Notes: a model not told the origin generated them from the letters alone. A stretch of DNA of 8,695 nt from an uncultured Clostridia bacterium (GCA_946623485.1 CAMORF010000079.1:1-8695), one strand, 5' to 3'; shown: positions 1 to 6,527, counted from the stretch's first letter. Program-made: numbers and translations.

Positions 1-3
1 AAA

Positions 4-546
4 TCAGCCGAAGTATCTCTTCAGCAGGCCTTCGAAGCCTTGTCCGTGTCTTGCCTCGTCGCGGCCGATCTCATGGACAATGTCGTGGATAGCGTCGAGG
101 TTCAGGGCTTTCGCTCTCTTTGCAAGATCTGCACGTCCCTGGGTCGCGCCGTATTCTGCCTCTGCGCGGAGTTCAAGGTTTTTCTTCGTGCTGTCGGTGA
201 CAACTTCGCCGAGCAGTTCTGCGAAATGAGCTGCATGCCAGGCTTCTTCGAAGGCTGCTTTCTCAAAGAACGCGCCTACTTCCGGATATCCTTCTCTGAT
301 CGCTACGCGGCTCATCGCCAGATACATCCCAACTTCAGAGCACTCTCCGTTAAACATATCACGCAGATCCTTCAGGATATCTTCCGGCGCGCCCTGCGCT
401 ACACCGACTACATGCTCTGCAGCCCATACTTTTTCGCCTTCCTGCTTTGTAAACTTGGAGGCAGGTGCCTTACATACCGGACATGCTTCCGGCGCAGTGT
501 CTCCCTCATGCACATAACCGCAGACATTACATACCCATTTTGCCAT
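4..546 (-). CDS. rbr: Reverse rubrerythrin (N-terminal rubredoxin, C-terminal ferritin-like diiron domain)
   Basis: A 180-residue protein. A rubredoxin-type iron site comes first: C6-x-x-C9 in VCNVCGY and C22-x-x-C25 in ACPVCK. A four-helix ferritin-like diiron domain follows (about 52-180), with likely ligands E68 (GECSE), E101-x-x-H104 (EAWH), a Glu near 128-130, and E164-x-x-H167 (EARH). In classical rubrerythrin the rubredoxin domain is at the C-terminus; this swapped order matches the clostridial 'reverse rubrerythrins', NADH-linked peroxidases that detoxify H2O2 (and O2) in the cytoplasm of strict anaerobes. The start at 546 is preferred because AGGAG lies 7 bases before that ATG and the family begins at MxKWVCxxCGY. 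An in-frame ATG at 615 would overlap the -10 element of the promoter at 611-639. The gene is complete; its TGA ends three bases from the window edge. No PerR-like box was recognised upstream. The family is clear; the exact electron donor is not visible. Confidence 0.93.
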   Translation of the reverse strand: MAKWVCNVCGYVHEGDTAPEACPVCKAPASKFTKQEGEKVWAAEHVVGVAQGAPEDILKDLRDMFNGECSEVGMYLAMSRVAIREGYPEVGAFFEKAAFEEAWHAAHFAELLGEVVTDSTKKNLELRAEAEYGATQGRADLAKRAKALNLDAIHDIVHEIGRDEARHGQGFEGLLKRYFG

Positions 547-610
547 CTTTTTTCTCCTTTTCTGAAATTCGTGTTCGTTTTGATCTTCCTGCTTCCTGCC
601 TTGCATGACA

Positions 611-639
611 ATCATAGCAGAATCGCCTCGTTAAAACAA
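611..639 (-). promoter_or_regulatory. Sigma-A-type promoter of the rubrerythrin gene
   Basis: Reading the minus strand, TTGTTT (plus 634-639) and TATGAT (plus 611-616) are separated by exactly 17 bases, a good match to the vegetative consensus. Transcription would start near 603-606, leaving a leader of about 60 bases before the AGGAG and ATG at 546. The element sits in the 141-bp gap after mtnA, so the rubrerythrin is probably transcribed on its own. Prediction by eye only. Confidence 0.55.
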
Positions 640-657
640 CTGAACAATTGGTTTATC

Positions 658-694
658 CGGGTGAACGGTGACTTGTAACGTTTGTTTTCACCCG
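658..694 (-). terminator. Inverted repeat over the mtnA stop codon, weak terminator candidate
   Basis: CGGGTGAA (658-665) and TTCACCCG (687-694) are perfect 8-bp inverted repeats with a 21-base loop, and the distal arm contains the mtnA stop codon (688-690). A second copy of GGTGA at 667-671 could pair with TCACC at 688-692 instead. On the minus strand the stem is followed by an AT-rich stretch (TTGTTCAGTTGTTTT) but not by an immediate run of T, so it is not a textbook intrinsic terminator. It could end mtnA transcripts or stabilise their 3' ends. Confidence 0.3.
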
Positions 695-1791
695 ATTCCC
701 ACACGCGCAAATGCTTCTCCGTATGGCTCTGTGCACAGTCCTTTTTCTGTGATCATTCCCGTGATGAAGCTGTGGTCGGTGACGTCAAACGCGGGGTTGT
801 AGACATTGATCCCCTCCGGTGCCATAGGTTCCTTGTACCACATCTTCGTCACCTCCTCCGGATCTCTCATCTCAATCGGGATCTGTCCGCCATGCGGCGT
901 CTTGAGGTCGATGGTGGAGCTGGGGGCGCATACATAAAATGGAATTCCGTAATGTTTTGCGAGAATGGCGACGGAGCTGGTGCCGATCTTGTTGGCAGCA
1001 TCCCCGTTCGCCGCGACACGGTCGCAGCCTACAAAGACAATGTCAATCTTCCCGGACTTCATCAGGAGCGATGCCATATTGTCACACTGGAGGGTTGTTG
1101 TGATTCCTGCGGAACTCAGCTCGAAGCTGGTCAGCCGCGCTCCCTGCAGCAATGGCCTGGTTTCATCGCAATACACATGCATGTCAGTGCCTGCCCATCC
1201 ATGTTCCAGCGCGATGTACATGGGCGCAGTCGCGGTTCCGTATTTGGCGGTCGCCAGCGTCCCTGCGTTGCAGTGGGTCAGGATGCCGATGGGCTCTCCC
1301 TCTTTTTTCAGGTTCTTCAGCAGCCCGAATCCGATTTCTCCGATGCTTCTGCTGATCTGCACGTCTTCCTCCCGGATTGCGTCCGCCTCGCTGTAGAGAC
1401 GCTTGCAGACCTCCGGTATGCTCAGTCCGGATTCCCCTGCCTTTTGGGCGCATGCATCCATCCGGTCAAGTGCCCAGAACAGGTTCACAGCGGTTGGGCG
1501 CGAGGAGGCAAAGTATTCCTTCAGTGCTTTGAAATCCTTGTAAAATGCGTCAAAGTCTGTCTCTTTGCTTTTTGCGCTGAGCACTGCCATCCCATAAGCT
1601 GCCGTGACGCCGATCGCCGGCGCTCCGCGCACCCTGAGTTTCTTAATCGCCTCCCAGATCTCTTCCTTTGTTTCAAGCCGGATTCTTCTGATCGTTCCAG
1701 GCAGAAGCGTCTGGTCGATAATGTCAAGCGCTTCGCGGTCCGGTGTCAGCCGGACGCTTAATACCTGTTCAAAAAACTGTTCTGTGTTCAT
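688..1791 (-). CDS. mtnA: S-methyl-5-thioribose-1-phosphate isomerase
   Basis: A 367-residue protein of the usual family length. It isomerises 5-methylthioribose 1-phosphate to 5-methylthioribulose 1-phosphate, the aldose-ketose step of methionine salvage from methylthioadenosine, in the cytoplasm. Diagnostic blocks are RVRGAPAIG (53-61), LTHCNAGTLAT (171-181) with the catalytic Cys at 174, DETRPLLQGARLT (209-221), VGCDRVAANGDAANKIGT (254-271) with the catalytic Asp at 257, and the C-terminal APSSTID and HGGQIPIE segments. These separate it from the related eIF2B subunits and ribose-1,5-bisphosphate isomerase. The start is supported by AGGAG 7 bases upstream of the ATG. No mtnK, mtnB/C/D or MTA nucleosidase gene is present in this window, so the gene stands apart from its pathway here. 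The 95-bp gap upstream contains spaced TGTTATC-like repeats. Confidence 0.95.
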   Translation of the reverse strand: MNTEQFFEQVLSVRLTPDREALDIIDQTLLPGTIRRIRLETKEEIWEAIKKLRVRGAPAIGVTAAYGMAVLSAKSKETDFDAFYKDFKALKEYFASSRPTAVNLFWALDRMDACAQKAGESGLSIPEVCKRLYSEADAIREEDVQISRSIGEIGFGLLKNLKKEGEPIGILTHCNAGTLATAKYGTATAPMYIALEHGWAGTDMHVYCDETRPLLQGARLTSFELSSAGITTTLQCDNMASLLMKSGKIDIVFVGCDRVAANGDAANKIGTSSVAILAKHYGIPFYVCAPSSTIDLKTPHGGQIPIEMRDPEEVTKMWYKEPMAPEGINVYNPAFDVTDHSFITGMITEKGLCTEPYGEAFARVGIG

Positions 1792-1825
1792 AAGCCCTCT
1801 CCTGTTGTCACCTGCAGTTGCCTTC

Positions 1826-1883
1826 TTTTATTGTCTGTGTTATCGTCCTCTGTTATTGTTTTCCAGTGCGGTGCTTTGTTATC
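1826..1883. repeat. Spaced TGTTATC-like direct repeats upstream of mtnA
   Basis: On the plus strand, related heptamers begin at 1826 (TTTTATT), 1838 (TGTTATC), 1851 (TGTTATT) and 1877 (TGTTATC). The steps are 12, 13 and 26 bases, as if a ~13-base register were kept with one slot skipped. On the minus strand they read GATAACA/AATAACA. They fill the gap between the GIY-YIG stop codon (1887) and the mtnA ribosome binding site, where an mtnA promoter or operator would be expected. They could be regulator half-sites or just degenerate T-rich sequence; no clear -35/-10 pair was found with them. Confidence 0.35.
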
Positions 1884-1886
1884 TTC

Positions 1887-2168
1887 TCAGCCGCTGCTTG
1901 CGATGCCAGGCTGGTGTGATACTCCTGCCCTTTGGACAATGGCTTCCTTTTGCGCGCGTGTCAGGTGTTTGATCTCGTACTCGCGGCGCTGCGCCTGCGC
2001 TGCTGTCTCATATTCTTCTGTGTAAATCAGATGAACCGGAAGGCGGGAGCGGGTGTATTTCGCGCCTTTCCCGCTGTTATGCACACGGATTCTCCGCTCC
2101 GGATCCGTTGTCCAGCCCGTATACCAGGTTCCATCTGCGCATTCTGCGATATATATGTAGTTTCCCAT
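1887..2168 (-). CDS. GIY-YIG nuclease-superfamily protein, YhbQ/YazA (UPF0213) type
   Basis: A single-domain protein of 93 residues. It resembles bacterial YhbQ/YazA proteins: YIYIAECADG (4-13) and WYTGWT (15-20) are the two strands of the GIY-YIG core, followed by ERR (24-26), HNSGKGAKYTRSRLP (30-44), and EYEIKHLTRAQKE (63-75), whose Glu63 is the likely metal-binding residue. Family members are small and their cellular role is poorly defined; DNA-repair or nuclease activity is assumed from the fold. An upstream in-frame ATG at 2195 would give 102 residues. The ATG at 2168 is preferred because it fits the family's N-terminus and the 2195 codon lies inside a hairpin arm. Neither start has a strong ribosome binding site (only AGGG about 13 bases before 2168). 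It starts 47-74 bases after dnaB, so co-transcription with dnaB is likely. Confidence 0.85.
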   Translation of the reverse strand: MGNYIYIAECADGTWYTGWTTDPERRIRVHNSGKGAKYTRSRLPVHLIYTEEYETAAQAQRREYEIKHLTRAQKEAIVQRAGVSHQPGIASSG

Positions 2169-2185
2169 CCTGGTTGTTTTGCCCT

Positions 2186-2222
2186 GCTGCAGCATCCATC
2201 AAGCCGGAAAAGATGCTGTAGC
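2186..2222 (-). other. Stem-loop between dnaB and the GIY-YIG gene
   Basis: On the plus strand GCTGCAGCATC (2186-2196) faces GATGCTGTAGC (2212-2222): 10 of 11 positions pair, with one G-T opposition and a 15-base loop. The arm at 2186-2196 contains the upstream ATG (2193-2195) of the GIY-YIG gene. No T run follows on the minus strand, so an intrinsic terminator is unlikely. In mRNA the fold would hide the upstream start and possibly limit expression of the GIY-YIG gene. Confidence 0.4.
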
Positions 2223-2242
2223 AAAAAGAGTGCTGATGTCAT

Positions 2243-3613
2243 TTATCCCCCGCTAAAGTCCTGTGCCCGGTCCCGTTCATTCGCGGGGTTCGCGAATTTG
2301 GTGTATTCGGGCAGCCATACGAGTTCCACGTCACCCAGCGGGCCATTTCGCTGCTTCCGGATCAGGATGTCCGCGATTCCCTGCCGTTCGGAGTCTTTGT
2401 TGTAGTAGTCATCTCTGTATAGGAAAATGACCACGTCCGCGTCTTGCTCGATGGCGCCGGATTCCCGGAGATCACTCAGCACCGGCCTGTGATCGGGGCG
2501 CTGTTCCACCGCGCGGGAAAGCTGGCTCAGAGCAATCAGCGGCACATGCATCTCACGGGCAACTTCCTTGAGCCCGCGGGAGATCTCTGAGATCTCCTGC
2601 TGCCTGGAGTCTCCGCCGCGGCCGCTTCCGCTCATGAGCTGCAGATAGTCAACCATGATGCAGTCCAGGCCGCCTTCCAGTTTCATCCGGCGGCATTTGC
2701 TCCGCAGCTCCGGCACGGATATTCCGGGCGTGTCATCGATGACCAGGTCCGATTTTCCGATTACATCGGCTCCCATCACGAGATTTTCCCACTCCGAATC
2801 TTTCAGACGGCCATTGCGCAGGTGCGTGGCATCGATATTGGATTCCTGGGCGAGCAGGCGGTTTACCAGCTGTTCCTTGGACATCTCGAGGGAGAAAATC
2901 GCAACCCTTTTGTGTTCCCGGAACGCCATGTAGGCCGCTATGTTCAGGACAAATGCCGTTTTTCCCATGGACGGCCTTGCCGCTACCAGGATCAGGTCCG
3001 ATGGCTGGAATCCGCTGGTCTTGAAGTCAAGGTCGTGGAATCCTGTGGCGATCCCGGTGATTGCAGAGTTCTGGCTGCTGGCCGCAGAGATTCTGTCAAG
3101 CGCATCCATAACGATGTCCGCAATCGGCGTCAGCTCCCGTCCCTGCCTCTTTGACAGCAACTGAAACACCTGCTTCTCCATCTTGTCGCTCAGGTCTTCT
3201 GCTTTCTCCCGGTCCGCATAGCACTCCGCCGTCAGCGTCTCCATGGTACGGATCATCCGCCGCAGCTGGGCTTTTTCCGCCACGATCCTTGCATAGTGTT
3301 TCGCGTTCGTGGAGACCGGCACCGATGCGGCAAGTTCTGCGAGCGTCTGCTCATTCGCAAGATCCTCCGGCGCGTCCATTTCCCGAAGACGGTCCTGGAG
3401 CGTGACGGAATCCACCGGCCGGCCGGCCGCATCCAGATCCACGATCGCGCGGAACAGGAGCGCGTAGGGCTTCTGAAAAAAATCCTCCTCTGTCAGAACG
3501 GAAGAAGCAGCAGCGATCGCTTCCGGATCGATGATCATCGATCCTATCACAGACTGCTCTGCCTCCTGGCTATGCGGCGGGATCCGCCGGATCTCATTTA
3601 TGTTCTCATCCAT
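2243..3613 (-). CDS. dnaB: Replicative DNA helicase DnaB (DnaC of Bacillus)
   Basis: A 456-residue hexameric 5'-3' helicase that unwinds DNA ahead of the replisome, works with primase, and is loaded at the origin. The N-terminal domain (about 10-115) opens with IPPHSQEAEQSVIGSMI, the standard DnaB start. The RecA-like ATPase domain (about 185-440) has Walker A ARPSMGKT (212-219, Lys218), SLEM with the catalytic Glu243, Walker B IMVDYLQL (319-326, Asp322), the sensor segment ALSQLSR (361-367), DLRESGAIEQDADVV (381-395) and the KQRNGP segment (420-425) bearing the arginine finger. Length is normal and there is no intein. The ribosome binding site is unremarkable (GAGGCGGGG about 13 bases upstream), and a 19-codon ORF overlaps the start. 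The order gdpP-rplI-dnaB is conserved across Firmicutes; here a 31-bp repeat array separates dnaB from rplI. Confidence 0.97.
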   Translation of the reverse strand: MDENINEIRRIPPHSQEAEQSVIGSMIIDPEAIAAASSVLTEEDFFQKPYALLFRAIVDLDAAGRPVDSVTLQDRLREMDAPEDLANEQTLAELAASVPVSTNAKHYARIVAEKAQLRRMIRTMETLTAECYADREKAEDLSDKMEKQVFQLLSKRQGRELTPIADIVMDALDRISAASSQNSAITGIATGFHDLDFKTSGFQPSDLILVAARPSMGKTAFVLNIAAYMAFREHKRVAIFSLEMSKEQLVNRLLAQESNIDATHLRNGRLKDSEWENLVMGADVIGKSDLVIDDTPGISVPELRSKCRRMKLEGGLDCIMVDYLQLMSGSGRGGDSRQQEISEISRGLKEVAREMHVPLIALSQLSRAVEQRPDHRPVLSDLRESGAIEQDADVVIFLYRDDYYNKDSERQGIADILIRKQRNGPLGDVELVWLPEYTKFANPANERDRAQDFSGG

Positions 3614-3657
3614 TCGTTATCCGTTTCCCCGCCTCTTGCATTCTCAATCTCAGACAT
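3598..3657 (-). CDS. Possible 19-codon upstream ORF overlapping the dnaB start
   Basis: The minus strand has an ATG at 3657 preceded by AGGCAGGAAAT. It opens a 19-residue frame (starting MSEIENARGG) that runs past the dnaB ATG at 3613 in another frame and stops with TAA at 3598-3600, 14 bases into dnaB. Overlap of this kind can couple translation, which would help because dnaB has only a distant purine-rich ribosome binding site of its own. No conserved domain is recognisable and a frame this short can arise by chance. Treated as a weak candidate leader peptide. Confidence 0.2.
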   Translation of the reverse strand: MSEIENARGGETDNEWMRT

Positions 3658-3677
3658 ATTTCCTGCCTGCACCGTCT

Positions 3678-3777
3678 TTTTCCGAGCTTAATTCTACTTG
3701 CGCCCTCATTTTCCGAGCTTAATTCTACTTGTGCCCTCATTTTCCGAGCTTAATTCTACTTGTGCCCTCATTTTCCG
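3678..3777. repeat. Three tandem 31-bp repeats plus a 7-bp remnant between rplI and dnaB
   Basis: On the plus strand the unit begins TTTTCCGAGC and ends TTGTGCCCTCA. Copies occupy 3678-3708, 3709-3739 and 3740-3770, followed by TTTTCCG at 3771-3777 just before the rplI stop codon (3782-3784). The copies differ at a single base (C instead of T at 3701). In the transcribed (minus) direction each unit reads TGAGGGCACAAG at its start and AAGCTCGGAAAA at its end. The 31-bp period is close to three helical turns, so equivalent bases lie on nearly the same face of the DNA. There are no spacers, so this is not CRISPR, and the unit is not a multiple of three, so it is not a coding repeat. It fills most of the 168-bp gap and lies 65 bp before the dnaB ATG. 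Function unknown. Confidence 0.9.
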
Positions 3778-3781
3778 GCCT

Positions 3782-4228
3782 TCACAGCTTCTCCACTTTT
3801 ACGCTCAATTCCGCTTTCACCTGGGGATGCAGCTTGACGGTCACGGACATGGTTCCGATTGTCTTGATCGGATTGTCAACAACGATCTTCCTGCGGTCAA
3901 GCTCAATCCCGAGCTGGTCTTTTGCGGCTTCCGCAACCTCTTTGCCGGAGACAGATCCGAACAGCTTGTCTCCCTCTCCTGTTTTTGCTTTCACGGTCAC
4001 GCTGCTGTGATCCAGCTTTTCCTTCAGTTCCTTCGCCCGCTCCAGGTTCTCCTCGGCAACCTTCTCGTCATTCGCCTTTTTCAGCTTCAGGTCGTTGATC
4101 GTCTTCCCGGTTGCCTCCACCGCAAGCTTCCTGCGGATCAGGACATTTCTTGCGTAAGCATCCGCCGCCTCGATCATGTCACCCTTTTTTCCGACTTTGT
4201 TGACATCCTGCAGCAGTATTACTTTCAT
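3782..4228 (-). CDS. rplI: 50S ribosomal protein L9
   Basis: A 148-residue protein of normal length for bL9, which binds 23S rRNA near the base of the L1 stalk and helps keep reading frame. The N-terminal rRNA-binding domain is clear (MKVILLQDVNKVGKKGD, then the signature YARNVLIRRKLA at 25-36). A long charged connecting helix (about 41-75, rich in Lys and Glu) and the C-terminal domain (KLFGSVSGKEVAEA, HPQVKAELSVKV) follow. GGAG lies 4 bases before the ATG and a second GGAGG 10 bases before it. It starts 79 bp after gdpP and precedes dnaB, as in Bacillus. Just past its stop codon the 31-bp repeats begin. Confidence 0.97.
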   Translation of the reverse strand: MKVILLQDVNKVGKKGDMIEAADAYARNVLIRRKLAVEATGKTINDLKLKKANDEKVAEENLERAKELKEKLDHSSVTVKAKTGEGDKLFGSVSGKEVAEAAKDQLGIELDRRKIVVDNPIKTIGTMSVTVKLHPQVKAELSVKVEKL

Positions 4229-4307
4229 CGTTCTCCAGCCTCCGTCTTAAACTCTCTGTAACTAATCGTTATCATCCACAGCCGCAAATGCGCCGGTCAT
4301 TCCATGT

Positions 4308-6437
4308 TCATATCTCGTGTGCTTCCGACATGGTCCTGAGGATCTCTTTCACGCGGATGACGGCTTCTTCCTCCGTGACATCCTGCATCTGGGCGCCTGC
4401 GCTGTTCATGTGGCCGCCTCCGCCGAGGCGTTCCATGATGATCTGTACATTGACTTCATCGATCGCACGCGCAGAAATGTAAACTTTTCCGCTGTAATTC
4501 GTCACGACAAAGGAAGCCGTCACGCCCACAATGTTCAGCAGCTCATTTGCCGCCTGTGCCCCGACCACGGTGGGCGATTCCAGCCCTTCTCCGGGAAGAA
4601 TCGAGATGGCATACCGATCCATGAAGATCTCTGCGTGGCGGACCGCCTCAGCCCGCGCCTTGTAGCTGTCCATATCGTCCCGCAGCGCCTTGCGCACCCG
4701 GATGATGTCCGCGCCGGCGCGCCGCAGGTAGGCCGCCGCCTCAAAGGTGCGGGATCCTGTCTTTGTGGAAAAGTTATTCGTGTCAATGAGGATGCCGGCA
4801 TACAGACAATCCGCCTCAAGGCTCTTCAGGCGCACATTTTCTTCGAAATACTGCAGGATCTCCGATACCATCTCACTGGCAGAGGACGCGCCGGGTTCAA
4901 TATAAGACAACGCCGCATTCTGAATCTGCTCCGTCGTCTGGCGGTGATGATCCAGGACAACGATCGTCTTCGTCTTCTGAAGCAGCTCCTCACATTCCAC
5001 CATTGTTTTCCTGGCGGTGTCCACGACGACCAGAACCGTATTGTCATCGCAGATTTCCACCGCTTTTTCATGGGAAATGAATATGTCCTCCGCGTAGTCG
5101 CGGCTCTCCCGCAGCATCTGCAGCCAGTTCCGGATGGAGGAAGAATCCTCCCCGATCACGATCCAGGCCGGCTTGCCAAGTGTCTTTGCCGCGCGGTATA
5201 TGCCGACGGCTGCGCCCAGGGAGTCCATGTCCGTAATCTTGTGCCCCATCGTAAGCACACGCTCTTTGGACTCCATGATCTCCCGCATTGCCTGGGCCTT
5301 CACCCTGGCCTTTACCCTGGTGTGGCGCTCCGAGCTGTGGGATTTGCCGCCGTAAAACTTCATCTGGCCATCCCGGTTGAGGACTGCCTGGTCGCCGCCG
5401 CGCGCGAGCGCCATCTCGATCGAAGCGCGCGCGTACTCATAGTTCTGATTGTAGTCATCCCCGCCCACACCGATCCCGATGCTGATCGTCATGACCGTAT
5501 CGTTGCCGATGTTGACCGTCTTAACCTCCTCAAGCAGGGAAAAATGATCCTCCTCAAGCCCGCCGAGGCTTTTCTGGTTCATGACCAGGAGGTATTTGTC
5601 TTTCTCCAGCTTCTTGCTCAGGGCATGGTGAGCCAGGCTGTATTTGTTGATCTCACGGTCAATCAGCACATTCATCAGGGAGGAATGCACTTCATCTACA
5701 TTGTCCATGGCTTCCTCGTAATTATCCAGGTACACCATGGCAACCACAGGTTTTTCTTCCCGGTTCTCCCGCCGCAGCTTACTCAGCTCCGTCTCGTCAA
5801 TGAGATAAACAATATAGATCCAGCTCCTGCGCTGTTTTTCCGGATAGCGGCGCTGTTTTTCCGGATAACGGCTCTGTGCCGGAGCCTCCCGGGAATCGTT
5901 TTCCTGCTCTCCTGCCTGCCGGGTAATCATGGACTGGTCCATCACATCATCCATCATGACCTTTTGGATATGGGCACGGAAATGCTTCTGCTCATATTCC
6001 AGGTCGATGTCCTTCGCATCCGAATTCATCGGGAATACCGGCCTGGTCAGGTAGGGGAAAATGGTATCGATTGTCTTCGAATACCGCTCTGTTTTTTTCG
6101 TCAGGCTGCACAGCGGACGGTTCATCCAGAGCACATACCCTTCCTGGTCAACAATTGCGGTGGGAATCTCCATCTCCCGCAGGATCTCAGCCTGGATCTC
6201 TTTGTACCGGCTTGCGAATCCGATCATCGACTGGAAGATCTTCGGCCTGTAGTAAAAATAGATCAGGAGGACGATGCAGTAGTAGCCGCACGCGAACAGC
6301 AGGCAGATGAGCCCTGCGCGCCGGTCCACAAAAAACAGGCCGGCCGCAAGGCCAAACAGGGTCAAGGCCAGGTAAACGTTCCAGGTCCAATGCATCTTCA
6401 GCTGTCCGCTGTATTTAACTCCTGATCCAGGCTTCAT
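4308..6437 (-). CDS. gdpP: Cyclic-di-AMP phosphodiesterase GdpP (DHH/DHHA1, degenerate GGDEF, PAS)
   Basis: A 709-residue membrane protein that hydrolyses c-di-AMP to pApA, lowering a second messenger that controls potassium and osmolyte uptake and cell-wall homeostasis. Order: two membrane helices (about 21-38 and 41-63), a PAS domain (about 90-215), a degenerate GGDEF domain (about 230-356, with ALARGGDQAVL at the signature site) and the DHH/DHHA1 catalytic half. Metal and catalytic motifs are present: GHKITDMDS (His399, Asp403, Asp405), VVDTAR (Asp473), LDHHR (Asp496-His497-His498), IDTNNF (Asp552) and the DHHA1 signature LGGGGHMNSAG (671-681). The enzyme should be active. The start at 6437 is chosen because GAGGAG lies 5 bases upstream; an in-frame ATG at 6458 has no ribosome binding site. 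At about 650-660 residues typical relatives are shorter; some extra length is a charged PAS loop (about 161-204) with a 7-residue tandem duplication. Located directly upstream of rplI, as yybT is in B. subtilis. Confidence 0.95.
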   Translation of the reverse strand: MKPGSGVKYSGQLKMHWTWNVYLALTLFGLAAGLFFVDRRAGLICLLFACGYYCIVLLIYFYYRPKIFQSMIGFASRYKEIQAEILREMEIPTAIVDQEGYVLWMNRPLCSLTKKTERYSKTIDTIFPYLTRPVFPMNSDAKDIDLEYEQKHFRAHIQKVMMDDVMDQSMITRQAGEQENDSREAPAQSRYPEKQRRYPEKQRRSWIYIVYLIDETELSKLRRENREEKPVVAMVYLDNYEEAMDNVDEVHSSLMNVLIDREINKYSLAHHALSKKLEKDKYLLVMNQKSLGGLEEDHFSLLEEVKTVNIGNDTVMTISIGIGVGGDDYNQNYEYARASIEMALARGGDQAVLNRDGQMKFYGGKSHSSERHTRVKARVKAQAMREIMESKERVLTMGHKITDMDSLGAAVGIYRAAKTLGKPAWIVIGEDSSSIRNWLQMLRESRDYAEDIFISHEKAVEICDDNTVLVVVDTARKTMVECEELLQKTKTIVVLDHHRQTTEQIQNAALSYIEPGASSASEMVSEILQYFEENVRLKSLEADCLYAGILIDTNNFSTKTGSRTFEAAAYLRRAGADIIRVRKALRDDMDSYKARAEAVRHAEIFMDRYAISILPGEGLESPTVVGAQAANELLNIVGVTASFVVTNYSGKVYISARAIDEVNVQIIMERLGGGGHMNSAGAQMQDVTEEEAVIRVKEILRTMSEAHEI
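5830..5871 (-). repeat. 21-bp tandem duplication inside gdpP
   Basis: Two adjacent 21-bp units (5830-5850 and 5851-5871; plus-strand unit starts CGCTGTTTTTCCGG) differ at one base, G or A at 5847/5868. They encode RYPEKQR twice (residues 190-203 of GdpP), in a charged loop before the last strand of the PAS domain (SWIYIVYLIDETE). The repeat stays in frame, so copy number can change without breaking the protein. Confidence 0.9.
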
Positions 6438-6527
6438 ACATGCTCCTCGGTGATTCATGCAGCCGGTTTGACTCTTTTCACGCTCCGGCGCAACAGTCGG
6501 AATTATCAGAGTGTGTGCACAGGAATC

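Noticed and set aside
682..1761. 359-residue plus-strand open frame
   Set aside because: Antisense to mtnA, which has all family motifs; Cys- and Arg-rich composition typical of a shadow frame.
2027..2242. 71-residue minus-strand frame starting at the dnaB stop (TAAATG overlap)
   Set aside because: It has a good upstream purine run, but it overlaps the GIY-YIG gene in another frame and shows no domain, so it is most likely a shadow.
3678..3777. CRISPR array
   Set aside because: The 31-bp length is in the CRISPR repeat range, but the copies abut with no spacers and no cas gene is present.
4267..4281. DnaA box near dnaB/rplI (TTATCATCCACA; also TTATCCGTT at 3617-3625)
   Set aside because: Neither matches TTATCCACA closely enough, the sites are isolated, and no AT-rich unwinding region or dnaA/dnaN is present.
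4317..6425. 702-residue plus-strand open frame
   Set aside because: It lies entirely antisense to gdpP, whose domains and motifs are unmistakable. The frame is His/Arg/Leu-rich, has no recognisable domain, and arises from the codon use of the real gene.
6438..6527. gdpP promoter with -10 GATAAT
   Set aside because: A GATAAT is present on the minus strand, but no acceptable -35 lies 16-18 bases upstream, so a promoter was not called.
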